From Actinomycetes bacterium (GTDB lineage: Bacteria > Actinomycetota > Acidimicrobiia > Acidimicrobiales > RAAP-2): a stretch of DNA of 34,982 bases. Shown here in pieces: positions 8,076 to 16,041 of the stretch. The stretch's first letter is position 1; each line of letters starts with the position of its first letter. The stretch covers positions 1-34,982 of the forward strand of contig JAKBTL010000058.1 of the NCBI GenBank assembly GCA_021844425.1. The letters run 5' to 3'. The notes under the pieces are model-generated. The model saw only the letters and a list, made by a program, of their open reading frames with translations. It was not told where the DNA came from and did no database searches. Made by a program: the position numbers and the translations under genes.

Positions 8076-8921
8076 ATGGCGCCAGTGGACGGTCCAGACC
8101 CCTCGCTCACCTTCAGCGTCGCCACTTTCAATGCGCACGCGGGCGTGGACGGGTGGGGACGCCCCTACGACGTCGTCGCGGCGTGCCGCCTGATCGACGC
8201 GGACGTGCTCGTGCTCGAGGAGAACTGGGCACCCGACGACGGGCCCAGCCTCGCAGCGCGTGTCGCCGACGTGCTCGGGTACGAGGTGCGCGAGCTCGCG
8301 CTCGCCGCCGGACGGCTGGCGCGGCCCCACCCGGACGCCGACAGAAGATGGATGCGCCCGTTCGACTGGCGGGGAAAGAGCCATGCGATCTTCCTCGACA
8401 GCGAGCTGCCGTTCAGCGAGAAGGTGGTGCGGTCGCAGCGTTTCTCCGAGGCCGAACGAGGACACTGGGGAATCGCGGTCCTGAGCCGACTGCCCGTCGC
8501 GCGCACCGACGTGCTGGACCTCGGCCGGCTCGCACGCGACCGGGCGCGCAGGGCCGCTCTGGCGGTGGCCGTCGGCGCGTCGGCCGAAGTCACGGTCGTC
8601 GGCACGCACATGTCCCACATCACCTACGGCGCACCCGCCCAGTTCCTCCGCCTCGGTCGCGCAATCCGCGGCACGGTCGGGCCCCGCCCCGCAGTGCTCG
8701 CCGGCGACATGAACCTCTGGGGACCACCTGTGAGCCTGCTGCTTCCTGGATGGCGCAGGGCCTTGCGCGCGAAGACCTGGCCGGCGTGGCGCCCGCACAG
8801 CCAGGTCGACCACGTGCTGGTGCACGGCCGGCTCTTCGTGCTCGGCGGCACCGTGCTCGGCACGGTGGGCTCCGACCACCTCCCACTGCGGGTGAGACTC
8901 GCGATTGAAGGGCCGCCGTGA
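8076..8921 (+). CDS. Endonuclease/exonuclease/phosphatase-fold hydrolase
   Basis: A 281-aa protein of the EEP superfamily (DNase I, exonuclease III, inositol-phosphatase and sphingomyelinase fold), a metal-dependent phosphodiesterase or phosphatase. The ordered motifs are visible: VATFNAH at the N-terminus, LVLEENW (metal-binding Glu), GTHMSHITYGA (His), LAGDMNLW (catalytic Asp/Asn), QVDHVLV and GSDHLPLRV (catalytic Asp-His). ATG 8076 is chosen because it sits just before the first conserved strand; an in-frame GTG at 8007 would add 23 residues that look unrelated to the fold. No signal peptide is visible, so a cytoplasmic enzyme is likely. The substrate cannot be told. Its stop overlaps the next gene (GTGA). 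Confidence 0.82.
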   Translation: MAPVDGPDPSLTFSVATFNAHAGVDGWGRPYDVVAACRLIDADVLVLEENWAPDDGPSLAARVADVLGYEVRELALAAGRLARPHPDADRRWMRPFDWRGKSHAIFLDSELPFSEKVVRSQRFSEAERGHWGIAVLSRLPVARTDVLDLGRLARDRARRAALAVAVGASAEVTVVGTHMSHITYGAPAQFLRLGRAIRGTVGPRPAVLAGDMNLWGPPVSLLLPGWRRALRAKTWPAWRPHSQVDHVLVHGRLFVLGGTVLGTVGSDHLPLRVRLAIEGPP

Positions 8922-9397
8922 GCGCGGGACGCCGCCGTCGGCTCCCGACGGCGCGGGACCCGACGGCGCACCTCCCGACGGCGCACCTCCCGACGGCGGG
9001 CACGCGGCGCGCGAGCGCCGCCGCGCTCTGCGCCGCGGCGCTCTACGCGGCACTGGCGTCAGGCGTGAAGCCGTTCACGATCCTTGCCTACGCCGCGGTG
9101 GCCCTGCCATCGGTGCTGTGCGTCGGTGTCCTCGTCGCCCAGAGGTCGCGGCCCGGCGCCGGGCCTTGGCGGCGCTTGGACCCTGCCCGCCCGACGAGCG
9201 AGGGCACGGTGATCCCCTGGCTTGTCGTGATCGTCGTCCTCCTCGGCATCGAGCTGGCCTCGTACTTCCATCCAGGGCCCCGTGCCGACTACCCGACGAT
9301 CAGCTTCGGCTTGAACGCGCTGCTGCGCCACCGCGCAGCGAAGGCCGCAGGGTGGTTGGCCTGGATCGTCCTCGGCTGGTACCTCGTACGGCGATGA
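8918..9397 (+). CDS. Small membrane protein of unknown function
   Basis: A 159-aa protein beginning with GTG 8918, which overlaps the stop of the preceding gene (GTGA). The first 30 residues are Arg/Pro/Thr-rich and contain a repeated LPTAH segment from a 15-bp DNA repeat. Hydrophobic segments follow at about 33-52, 57-75, 99-117 and 140-156, so three or four transmembrane helices are likely. I do not recognise the family. It is coupled on both sides (GTGA upstream, ATGA downstream), so the phosphatase-fold enzyme and the two membrane proteins form one transcription unit. Confidence 0.7.
   Translation: MSAGRRRRLPTARDPTAHLPTAHLPTAGTRRASAAALCAAALYAALASGVKPFTILAYAAVALPSVLCVGVLVAQRSRPGAGPWRRLDPARPTSEGTVIPWLVVIVVLLGIELASYFHPGPRADYPTISFGLNALLRHRAAKAAGWLAWIVLGWYLVRR
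8959..8997. repeat. 15-bp tandem repeat in a membrane-protein N-terminus
   Basis: CCCGACGGCGCACCT at 8959-8973 and 8974-8988, then a partial copy to 8997; a related partial copy precedes it at about 8944. It encodes repeated PTAHL residues and keeps the frame. Confidence 0.75.
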
Positions 9398-9609
9398 CGT
9401 GGGCCGAGGTCACCTACGGGCTGTGGACCGCGATCGCGTTGGCCGCGCTCGTGCTATGGCTCGCTTCCGCGCACGCGTGGCGGATCGGCGGGATCCGGAT
9501 CCGCCGCCCCTCCGCCGCGCTTCGTGAGGCGCTCGGCACCCGCACGTGGCTGCGCGTCGCGGTCGTCGTCGGCTGGGCGTGGCTCGGCATCCACGTCTTC
9601 GCCCGCTGA
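9394..9609 (+). CDS. 71-aa membrane protein
   Basis: A 71-aa protein whose ATG overlaps the stop of the preceding gene (ATGA, 9394-9397). Two hydrophobic helices are evident (about residues 8-27 and 53-69) separated by a basic loop with RIGGIRIRRPS. I do not recognise the family. Tight coupling with the 159-aa membrane protein supports it being real and acting with it. Its last 156 bases overlap, tail to tail, the C-terminal extension of the MFS frame on the other strand. Confidence 0.6.
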   Translation: MTWAEVTYGLWTAIALAALVLWLASAHAWRIGGIRIRRPSAALREALGTRTWLRVAVVVGWAWLGIHVFAR

Positions 9610-10954
9610 GCCCGCCGGCAAGGCCGGCCAGAGCTCCTCGGGCTCCTTCCCTTTGGTCTCGGGCAGGAGCAGGAGGAACCCCGTCGTGAGGATCATCGGG
9701 AGGAAGACGACGACCGCCGCGAGCGCCAGGTGGTGCGACGTGCCCCGGACGTCGGCGACCACGCCGAACGCAAGCAGTCCCACGACCGCCCCCGCGACGC
9801 CAGCTGCGATGTACCACCCGGCGACCGACGCGCGCACCGACGTCGGGAACAGCTCGTTGGCAAGCGACCCGCCTGCCGGCGCGAACACGGCGCCGCACGC
9901 CACGCCAGCGACGTAGCCCGAGAAGAGCGCCCACGCAGGCCCGCTGTACGCGAGGGTGCCGAAGATCGCCATGCCCGCCATCGCGACGGCGACCGTGGGA
10001 CGCCGACCGAGCCGGTCCGACAGCCACCGCCCGACGAGCAGGCCGCCGAGGCCCGCCGCGCCGGCTGCGACCACCATGCCGCTCGTGAGAAAACCGCCCA
10101 GGTGGAGGAAGTTCTCGGCGTAGATGAAGACGAGGCTGTTCGCCGGCCCGTTGACGACCGAGATGCTGAAGGCGAGCAGTGCGACGACGAGCAGCCGGCC
10201 CGGTGACGACCGAGATGCTGAAGGCGAGCAGTGCGACGACGAGCAGCCGGCGCCGGTACGGCCGGGCGACCGCGCCGAGGACGGGCTCGGCGCCGGTGGC
10301 CGATGCCTCGACCCGCGCGCAGCGGTCAGGCTCGACGACCCGGCGGAAGAGCACGGGGAGGAAGACGAGCGGCACTACGGCGAGCGCGAACATCCCGCGA
10401 AAGCCCAGCGCCTTCTCGGCGAGGCTGTGGACGATCGCCGCCAGACCGGCACCCACGGCGTAGCCCGCGGCCATGAGGGACACCGCCTTCGCCCGCTCGT
10501 GCGACGTGGTGAGCTCCACAGCGCTCACCTGGGTCAGCCCTACGCCCGCGCTCAGGAAGGGCCTGCCGAGGGCGAAGATCGCGACGAACCACCAGTAGGT
10601 GGGGCTCAGGGTCGTAAGCGCGGTTAACGCAAGCCCGGTCGCGCACATGGTCGCGAGCACAGGCCTGCGACCGAAGCGGTCTGCGAGCGAGGCCAGGGGG
10701 AGGCCCAGCAGGGACGAGGCGCGGATGATGGCGAGGCCGATGCCGATCACGCTCCCCGAGAGTCCCGCCTGGTCGGCGAACGTCGCCCCGTGCTCCAGAT
10801 GGCCGAAGGTCTTCGACACGTCTCCGAGGGCGGCCACCGCGCCGAACTGCCCGAAACCCGATACGAGGGCGAGCAGCGCGACGGCGACGAGCGAGGGGTC
10901 GGACCAGCGGTACGTGCGGAACCCTGCAGGAGTGACCTCCACCGAGTCACCCAC
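9454..10954 (-). pseudogene. MFS transporter broken by a 52-bp duplication
   Basis: A major-facilitator transporter with 12 predicted helices. The first half starts at 10954 and shows the motif LADRFGRRPVLA; the second half, in another frame, shows the matching GRWLSDRLGRRPTVA and ends LLLPETKGKEPEELWP. The two halves are separated by a perfect-length 52-bp tandem duplication (10145-10248) that shifts the frame after ALLAFSISVV. Removing one copy restores one continuous frame of 482 codons (...SISVVNGPANSLVFIYAENF...). As written, translation yields a truncated first half followed by unrelated sequence. The substrate is unknown. The last 60 or so residues run antisense to the 71-aa membrane protein and are probably not a conserved part. 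Confidence 0.85.
10145..10248. repeat. 52-bp tandem duplication causing a frameshift
   Basis: Copy 1 is 10145-10196 and copy 2 is 10197-10248. They differ at a single base (T at 10151, G at 10203). Because 52 is not a multiple of three, the duplication shifts the frame of the MFS gene. Near identity suggests a recent event. Confidence 0.95.
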
Positions 10955-11153
10955 CGCGCTGGGCCACCTCCACCGGTCCGAGGCTAGGGCGTCGCGCTGC
11001 GTGCGGCGGAGGCGCCGCGCGGATGTGGGCAGCCCACGCGCCTATTTCGGAGGGGACCTCGACTCGCCCTCCGATGCCTGCCACGATCGGACGGGCGCGA
11101 GACGCGCGCCCCGCGTCAGCGGCGTGGAAGAGAACGAGGAGCTCCGGTAGCAA

Positions 11154-13112
11154 ATGCCGCGACCAGTCGAGGGATCGAGCCCGTACAACGCAGGTCTGGA
11201 CGGCATCCGCGCGATCGCGGTGCTCGGCGTCATCGCGTACCACCTCGATCTCGGATGGGCGAGCGGCGGCCTGCTCGGCGTCGGCGTCTTCTTCGTCCTC
11301 TCGGGCTACCTGATCACCGACCTGCTCGTCGCCGGCATCCGCACGCGCGGGGCGAGGTACTTCGGGATGTTCTGGATGCGCCGGGCGCGAAGGCTGCTGC
11401 CGGCGCTGTTCGTCATGCTGCTCGTGACCGTGGCGTGGGCCACCCTGTTCGACAGGTCCCAGATCCCAGGCCTGCGCGACGACCTGCTGCCAGCCGTCTT
11501 CTACTACAGCAACTGGTGGTACATCTTCCACCACGTCTCCTACTTCGCCCAGTACGGGCCGCGGTCCCCGCTCGGCCACCTGTGGTCCCTGGCGATCGAA
11601 GAGCAGTTCTACCTGGTCTGGCCGTTCGCCCTCCTGGTCGCCCTCCGCTGGGTGCGCAGCCGCCGCCTGCTCATCATCGGCGCCCTCGTGCTCGCGGCGG
11701 GCTCCGCGATCGAGATGGCCCTCCTCTTCGTCCCCTACACGGACCCGACCCGGGTCTACGACGGCACCGACACGCGGGCGTTCGAGCTCCTCATCGGCGC
11801 GGCGCTCGCCTTCCTCTGGCCGCGGACCACGCGCGTCGCACCGATCACGCCGCGGGCGCGCGCCGTGCTCGAGGTCGCCGGAGGCGCAGCGCTCGCGGGC
11901 ATCCTCGTCATGTACTGGCAGACGGGCCAGTACGACCCCTTCGTCTACCGCGGCGGCATGGTGCTGCTCTCCGTGCTCACCGCGATCCTCATCGCGGTGT
12001 GCGTCCACCCCGGCGCACGGGTCGGGCGCGCGCTCGGGATCGGACCCTTGCGATGGATCGGTGAGCGCTCCTACGGCATGTACCTGTGGTCGCTTCCGAT
12101 CATCGTCCTCACCACCCCACAGGGGGCGAAGGAGAACCTGCTGCGCGACGCGCTCCAGGTCGCCGGCATCATCGCCGCCGCAGCGCTCTCGTGGCGCTTC
12201 GTCGAGCAGCCCGTGCGCCACGGAGCGCTGAGCCGGCGCTGGCACGAGCTGCGCGACAGGTGGCGCAGCAGGGACTGGGCGAACCTCATGCCCGGCACGG
12301 AGGCGTGGACGGCGACGGGAGCCGTCCTCGCAGCCGCGCTCGTGTGCTCGCTCGGGCTCTCCGGAGTGATCTCGGGCGCACCGGCGGTCCGCGAAGCGAC
12401 GAGGAGCATCCTCCCCCCGCACCACCATCTCGAGCGGACCTCGTCGAGCCTCCCCACCAGGGACCCGGGAGGGCCAGCAGCGAGCGGGCGCGGTCGCAGC
12501 ACGCTGCGGGCAGGGGGCACGACCACCACCACGACGCTCCCCGCAGGCACCGGCGTCACGATCATCGGCGACTCGATCATGATCGACGCCGCGCCGTACC
12601 TGCGCCGGATGCTCCCAGGGGCCGTGATCGACGCACAGGTGGGGCAGCAGCTCTACGAGGTGCAGGCGGAGGTGCCGCAGCTGAAGCAGGAGGGGGACAT
12701 CGGCAACGAGCTGATCCTCGAGCTTGGCACCAACGGCTATTACAGCGTGACGCAGCTCGAGTCGCTGCTCCGCTCGCTCGGGCCGATGCGCCGCACCGTG
12801 CTCGTGAACACCCGTGAGACACGCCCCTGGGAGCAGGCCGTGAACCAGACGATCGCGACGGTCGCCCGCAGCTGGCCCGACACCACGATGGTGAACTGGT
12901 ACAGCCTCAGCGCGAGCACGCCGCAGTACTTCTATCCCGACGGCGTCCATCTCGACCCGCAGGGCGCTCAGTACTACGCCTCGCTGCTCGTCCACGCCCT
13001 CGAAGCGCCGCTCCCGGCGTCTCCAGCCACTGGCCGCGCCGGTCATGCCAGAGACGTGGTAGAGACGCGGTCGACACGACGCGTGCCCATCCATGAGACT
13101 GACGCCAGCTGA
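11154..13112 (+). CDS. Membrane acyltransferase (OafA-type) with SGNH domain
   Basis: A 652-aa two-domain protein. Residues about 10-390 form an acyltransferase-3 membrane domain (about ten helices) with GLDGIRAIAVLGVIAYH at the start, the RARRLLPALF motif, and HLWSLAIEEQFYLVWP. These enzymes transfer acetyl or other acyl groups to exported polysaccharides or peptidoglycan. After a Thr-rich linker, residues about 460-630 form an extracytoplasmic SGNH hydrolase-like domain with GDSI, LGTNG and DGVHLDPQGAQYY. The pairing is typical of OafA-like O-acetyltransferases. It is divergent from the MFS gene, with a 199-bp gap in which I see no further gene. It overlaps the urease gamma/beta start by 20 bp. 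The acceptor is unknown. Confidence 0.9.
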   Translation: MPRPVEGSSPYNAGLDGIRAIAVLGVIAYHLDLGWASGGLLGVGVFFVLSGYLITDLLVAGIRTRGARYFGMFWMRRARRLLPALFVMLLVTVAWATLFDRSQIPGLRDDLLPAVFYYSNWWYIFHHVSYFAQYGPRSPLGHLWSLAIEEQFYLVWPFALLVALRWVRSRRLLIIGALVLAAGSAIEMALLFVPYTDPTRVYDGTDTRAFELLIGAALAFLWPRTTRVAPITPRARAVLEVAGGAALAGILVMYWQTGQYDPFVYRGGMVLLSVLTAILIAVCVHPGARVGRALGIGPLRWIGERSYGMYLWSLPIIVLTTPQGAKENLLRDALQVAGIIAAAALSWRFVEQPVRHGALSRRWHELRDRWRSRDWANLMPGTEAWTATGAVLAAALVCSLGLSGVISGAPAVREATRSILPPHHHLERTSSSLPTRDPGGPAASGRGRSTLRAGGTTTTTTLPAGTGVTIIGDSIMIDAAPYLRRMLPGAVIDAQVGQQLYEVQAEVPQLKQEGDIGNELILELGTNGYYSVTQLESLLRSLGPMRRTVLVNTRETRPWEQAVNQTIATVARSWPDTTMVNWYSLSASTPQYFYPDGVHLDPQGAQYYASLLVHALEAPLPASPATGRAGHARDVVETRSTRRVPIHETDAS

Positions 13113-13812
13113 ACGAGACCGGCTCCTCGTGTTCGCCGCCGCCGAGCTGGCGAGGGCACGACGGGCCCGAGGGCTCCTGCTCAACGCGCCCGAAGCCACC
13201 GCCCTCATCGCGGATACGGTCGCCGAAGCCGCCCGGGACGGCCTCCGGCTCGCCGGCGCCGTCGAACGAGGGCGGCGCGTCCTTGGGCCCGGCGACGTCC
13301 TCGACGGGGTCGTGGAGCTGGTCGACGAGGTCTGTGTGGAGGCGACCTTCGACGACGGGACGCGCCTGGTCGTGGTGAGCGACCCGTTCTGCGCGGCGGG
13401 ACCGTCGCGGAGCTCTCGTCGCGACGACGGCCGTCTCGAGGATCCTCTCGTACCGGGAGAGGTGCTCGAGGCAGCGCACGAGGCGGAGCGCCGCGTCGAC
13501 GCCGTCGTCGAGGTCACGAACGAGAGCCGTGTCCCCATCAGCGTCTCGAGCCACTTCCACTTCTTCGAGGCGAACCCTCGGCTTCGGTTCTCCAGGGCCG
13601 CCGCCTACGGCCGCCACCTGGCGGTCGAAGCCGGGACCACCGTCCGCTTCGACCCTGGTGCCACCGTCAGCGTCGAGCTCGCGGACATCCAGGGCGCGAG
13701 GGTGGCCTACGGGTTCGCCGGGCTGGTCGACGGTCCTCTGGACGCGCCTGGTGCGAAGGAGCGGGCCCTCGAGAGGGCCCGGATCTGCGGCTACCTCGAT
13801 CTCGACGAATGA
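13093..13812 (+). CDS. ureAB: Urease gamma/beta fusion subunit
   Basis: A 239-aa fusion of two urease structural subunits that are separate genes in most bacteria. Residues 1-99 match the gamma subunit (MRLTPAERDRLLVFAAAELA, LNAPEATALIADTV, VEATFDDGTRLV). After a 20-residue linker, residues 119-225 match the beta subunit (PGEVLEA, VSSHFHFFEANPRLRF, VAYGFAGLVDGPLD). Urease hydrolyses urea to ammonia and carbamate in the cytoplasm, with this chain supporting the alpha subunit. The start ATG 13093 overlaps the end of the acyltransferase gene, and the stop overlaps ureC (ATGA). Gamma/beta fusions are known from Helicobacter and some actinobacteria. Confidence 0.88.
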   Translation: MRLTPAERDRLLVFAAAELARARRARGLLLNAPEATALIADTVAEAARDGLRLAGAVERGRRVLGPGDVLDGVVELVDEVCVEATFDDGTRLVVVSDPFCAAGPSRSSRRDDGRLEDPLVPGEVLEAAHEAERRVDAVVEVTNESRVPISVSSHFHFFEANPRLRFSRAAAYGRHLAVEAGTTVRFDPGATVSVELADIQGARVAYGFAGLVDGPLDAPGAKERALERARICGYLDLDE

Positions 13813-15485
13813 GTCCCGCCCGTCACGCCGTGTACGGCCCGAGCACGGGCGACCTGGTGCACCTGGGCGACACCGGCCTCCTCCTGCGCGTCGAGTCGGA
13901 CGCCGAGAGGCGAGGCGACGAGCTTCTCGTCGGGTTCGCGAAGACCGCCCGCGACGGCATCCACCTGAAGGCTGCCTCGATAGCCGACACCTGCGACCTC
14001 GTGATCTCCAACGTCGTGCTGCTCGACCCGGTGCTGGGCTGCCACAAGGCGAGCATCGGGGTACGCGAGGGGCGGATCGCGGGAATCGGACGTGCCGGCA
14101 ACCCCGACACGATGGACGGCGTCGAGGTCGTCGTGGGGACCGGCACCTCGATCGTCTCGGGGACCGGGCTCATCGCCACCCCGGGGGCGATCGACACCCA
14201 CGTCCATCTGCTGTCGCCGAGAATCATGGAAGCGTCCCTGTCCTCGGGCGTGACGACCATCATCGGCCAGGAGTTCGGACCGGTATGGGGCGTGGGGATC
14301 AACTCCCCCTGGGCTCTCTCGCACGTCTTCTCAGCGTTCGACGCCTGGCCGGTCAACATCGGCTTCTTGGCACGCGGGTCGTCCTCGCACCCCGCGCCGT
14401 TGGTGGAGGCCCTCGAAGAAGGGGGTGCCTGCGGGTTCAAGGTCCACGAGGACCTGGGGGCCCACCGCCGATCGATCGACACCGCCCTCACGGTGGCCGA
14501 GGAGCACGACGTGCAGGTCGCGTTGCACTCCGACGGCCTAAACGAGGGGATGAGCGTCGAGGACACCATCGCCGCATTGGAGGGCCGGACCGTCCACGCG
14601 TTCCACGTCGAAGGGTGCGGCGGGGGGCACTCGCCTGACGTGCTGCGGCTCGCGGGGCTCCCGAACGTGATCGCCTCGTCGACCAACCCCACCTTGCCCT
14701 ACGCCCGGGATGCGCTGGCCGAAGCGTTCGACATGATCTGTGCCGCCCACGGCTTGCGCAAGGACGTCGACTCCGACGTCCGCATCGCCCGGGACCGCCT
14801 CCGCGCGACGACGATGGGCGCCGAGGACGTGCTGCACGATCTCGGGCTCATCGCCATCACGTCGTCCGACGCCCAGGGCATGGGCCGTGCCGGCGAGACG
14901 TTCCGGCGCACCTTCGCCATGGCGGCGAAGATGAAGCGCGAGCGGGGACCGCTCATCGCCGACGAGCGCGACGACAACGAGAGGATCCTGCGCTACCTGG
15001 CGAAGCTGACCATCAACCCGGCGATCGCCCATGGGCTGAGCCACGAGGTCGGCTCGGTCTCGGTGGGCAAGCTTGCCGACATCGTGCTGTGGGACCCGCG
15101 GTACTTCGGCGCCAAGCCGTCGCTCGTCCTGAAAGCCGGGTTCCCCGCCTGGGGGGCGACTGGAGACCCCAATGCCAGCATCGAGTCGTCGCAGCCTCTC
15201 GTGATCGGGCCCCAGTTCGGGGCGATGGGCGCCACCGCGGCAGAGATCTCGGTGGCGTTCGTCTCCCGGTCCGGGCTCGAAGGCCCGACGTCCGCCTTTC
15301 CCACCAGGCGCCGGCGCGTCGCCGTCACGCAGTGCCGCGGCATCGGCCCGGCGTCCATGTGCCGCAATGCCCAGGTCGGCACGGTCGAGGTGGATCCGGC
15401 GACGAGCGAAGTGCGGCTCGACGGGCGGGCGCTCTCGTCCGAACCTGTCGACCAGGTGTGCCTCTCGCGCCTCTACTTCCTCTGA
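13809..15485 (+). CDS. ureC: Urease alpha subunit, divergent
   Basis: The catalytic urease subunit, 558 aa (typical about 567). The nickel ligands are all present: His131 and His133 (DTHVH), the carbamylated Lys211 with His213 (FKVHED), His240 (ALHSD), His266 (FHVEG) and Asp354 (TSSDAQ). The catalytic flap His314 is kept, but the neighbouring flap cysteine (Cys319 in Klebsiella) is alanine here (Ala313), and the next His is Gly. The region after VTTIIG is shortened and differs from the usual GGGTGPAAGT motif. ATG overlaps the ureAB stop. No ureD, E, F or G gene lies in the window; the next gene is an ArsR regulator. Activity is plausible but depends on nickel-loading genes elsewhere. Confidence 0.88.
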   Translation: MSPARHAVYGPSTGDLVHLGDTGLLLRVESDAERRGDELLVGFAKTARDGIHLKAASIADTCDLVISNVVLLDPVLGCHKASIGVREGRIAGIGRAGNPDTMDGVEVVVGTGTSIVSGTGLIATPGAIDTHVHLLSPRIMEASLSSGVTTIIGQEFGPVWGVGINSPWALSHVFSAFDAWPVNIGFLARGSSSHPAPLVEALEEGGACGFKVHEDLGAHRRSIDTALTVAEEHDVQVALHSDGLNEGMSVEDTIAALEGRTVHAFHVEGCGGGHSPDVLRLAGLPNVIASSTNPTLPYARDALAEAFDMICAAHGLRKDVDSDVRIARDRLRATTMGAEDVLHDLGLIAITSSDAQGMGRAGETFRRTFAMAAKMKRERGPLIADERDDNERILRYLAKLTINPAIAHGLSHEVGSVSVGKLADIVLWDPRYFGAKPSLVLKAGFPAWGATGDPNASIESSQPLVIGPQFGAMGATAAEISVAFVSRSGLEGPTSAFPTRRRRVAVTQCRGIGPASMCRNAQVGTVEVDPATSEVRLDGRALSSEPVDQVCLSRLYFL

Positions 15486-15532
15486 CGTCCTCTGGGTTCT
15501 CCGACCACTCGAGCGGGATCCGGCACACTGGC

Positions 15533-15555
15533 GGCTAGCCTCCGAACGGAAGGCT
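15533..15555. promoter_or_regulatory. inverted repeats upstream of the ArsR gene
   Basis: GGCTAGCC (15533-15540) is a perfect palindrome. It overlaps an imperfect inverted repeat, AGCCT-CCG-AA-CGGAAGGCT (15537-15555), about 20 bases before the arsR start. The position fits an operator for the ArsR protein on its own gene. It could also end ureC transcription as a weak hairpin. Binding is inferred. Confidence 0.35.
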
Positions 15556-15573
15556 GCACGTCGAGGAGGTTCC

Positions 15574-15966
15574 ATGCCGTCCCCCCAGCCGTCCGCGACG
15601 AGGGTCCGTCGCCCCCGAGCACTCGTGCCCCCCGTCCCCGACGACCCCGCCGGACGCGATCTGCTCGCCCGCTTCTACCGCGCGCTCGGCGACCCCACTC
15701 GCCTCGCCCTCCTTGCCTTCTGCACCAGGGGTGAGCGAACGGGCAGCGAGTGCGTCGCCCACGCGGGGCTCTCCCAAGGGCGCGTCTCGGCGCACCTGGG
15801 TTGCCTCGTCGATTGCGGTCTCCTCGAGGTCAGGCGAGAGGGCCGCTTCGCCTACTACCAGGTGACCGACCCCCGCGTCGCCGAGCTGGTCGGCCTCGGC
15901 GCAGCGATGGTCGCCGACCACGCTGCAGGAGTCGCAGCGTGCACGAGGGTCGCGCCGGCCCAATAG
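15574..15966 (+). CDS. ArsR/SmtB-family metal-responsive repressor
   Basis: A 130-aa winged-helix repressor of the ArsR family. RALGDPTRLALLAFC leads into the recognition region VAHAGLSQGRVSAHLGCLVDCGLLEVRREGRFAYYQV. Cysteines at the end of helix 2 (LAFC), in SECVAH, in HLGC-LVDC and near the C-terminus (AACTRV) could bind a soft metal such as Hg(II), Cd(II) or As(III). The start ATG 15574 has AGGAGG four bases upstream; longer upstream reading lacks family similarity. It converges with merA. In actinobacteria the mercury regulator is often of ArsR rather than MerR type, so it may control merA, though it is not in the same operon here. The metal is inferred. Confidence 0.85.
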   Translation: MPSPQPSATRVRRPRALVPPVPDDPAGRDLLARFYRALGDPTRLALLAFCTRGERTGSECVAHAGLSQGRVSAHLGCLVDCGLLEVRREGRFAYYQVTDPRVAELVGLGAAMVADHAAGVAACTRVAPAQ

Positions 15967-15983
15967 GCGACCGGCGGCTGGCC

Positions 15984-16013
15984 GAGGTCGGCGTCGTTCT
16001 CGACCTCGACGCC
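15984..16013. terminator. interleaved inverted repeats between arsR and merA
   Basis: In the 75-bp gap between the two convergent genes two 7-bp inverted repeats overlap: GAGGTCG (15984-15990) with CGACCTC (16001-16007), and GGCGTCG (15990-15996) with CGACGCC (16007-16013). Either could form a hairpin in RNA from either strand, so a two-way terminator is likely. No U-tract follows, so this is not a classical intrinsic terminator. Confidence 0.4.
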
Positions 16014-16041
16014 GCTCGCCGACGACGCGCGGTCCGCCCCC

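Noticed and set aside
10947-13538. 863-codon minus-strand frame opposite the acyltransferase and urease genes
   Set aside because: No recognisable domain; high-GC shadow of two clearly coding plus-strand genes.
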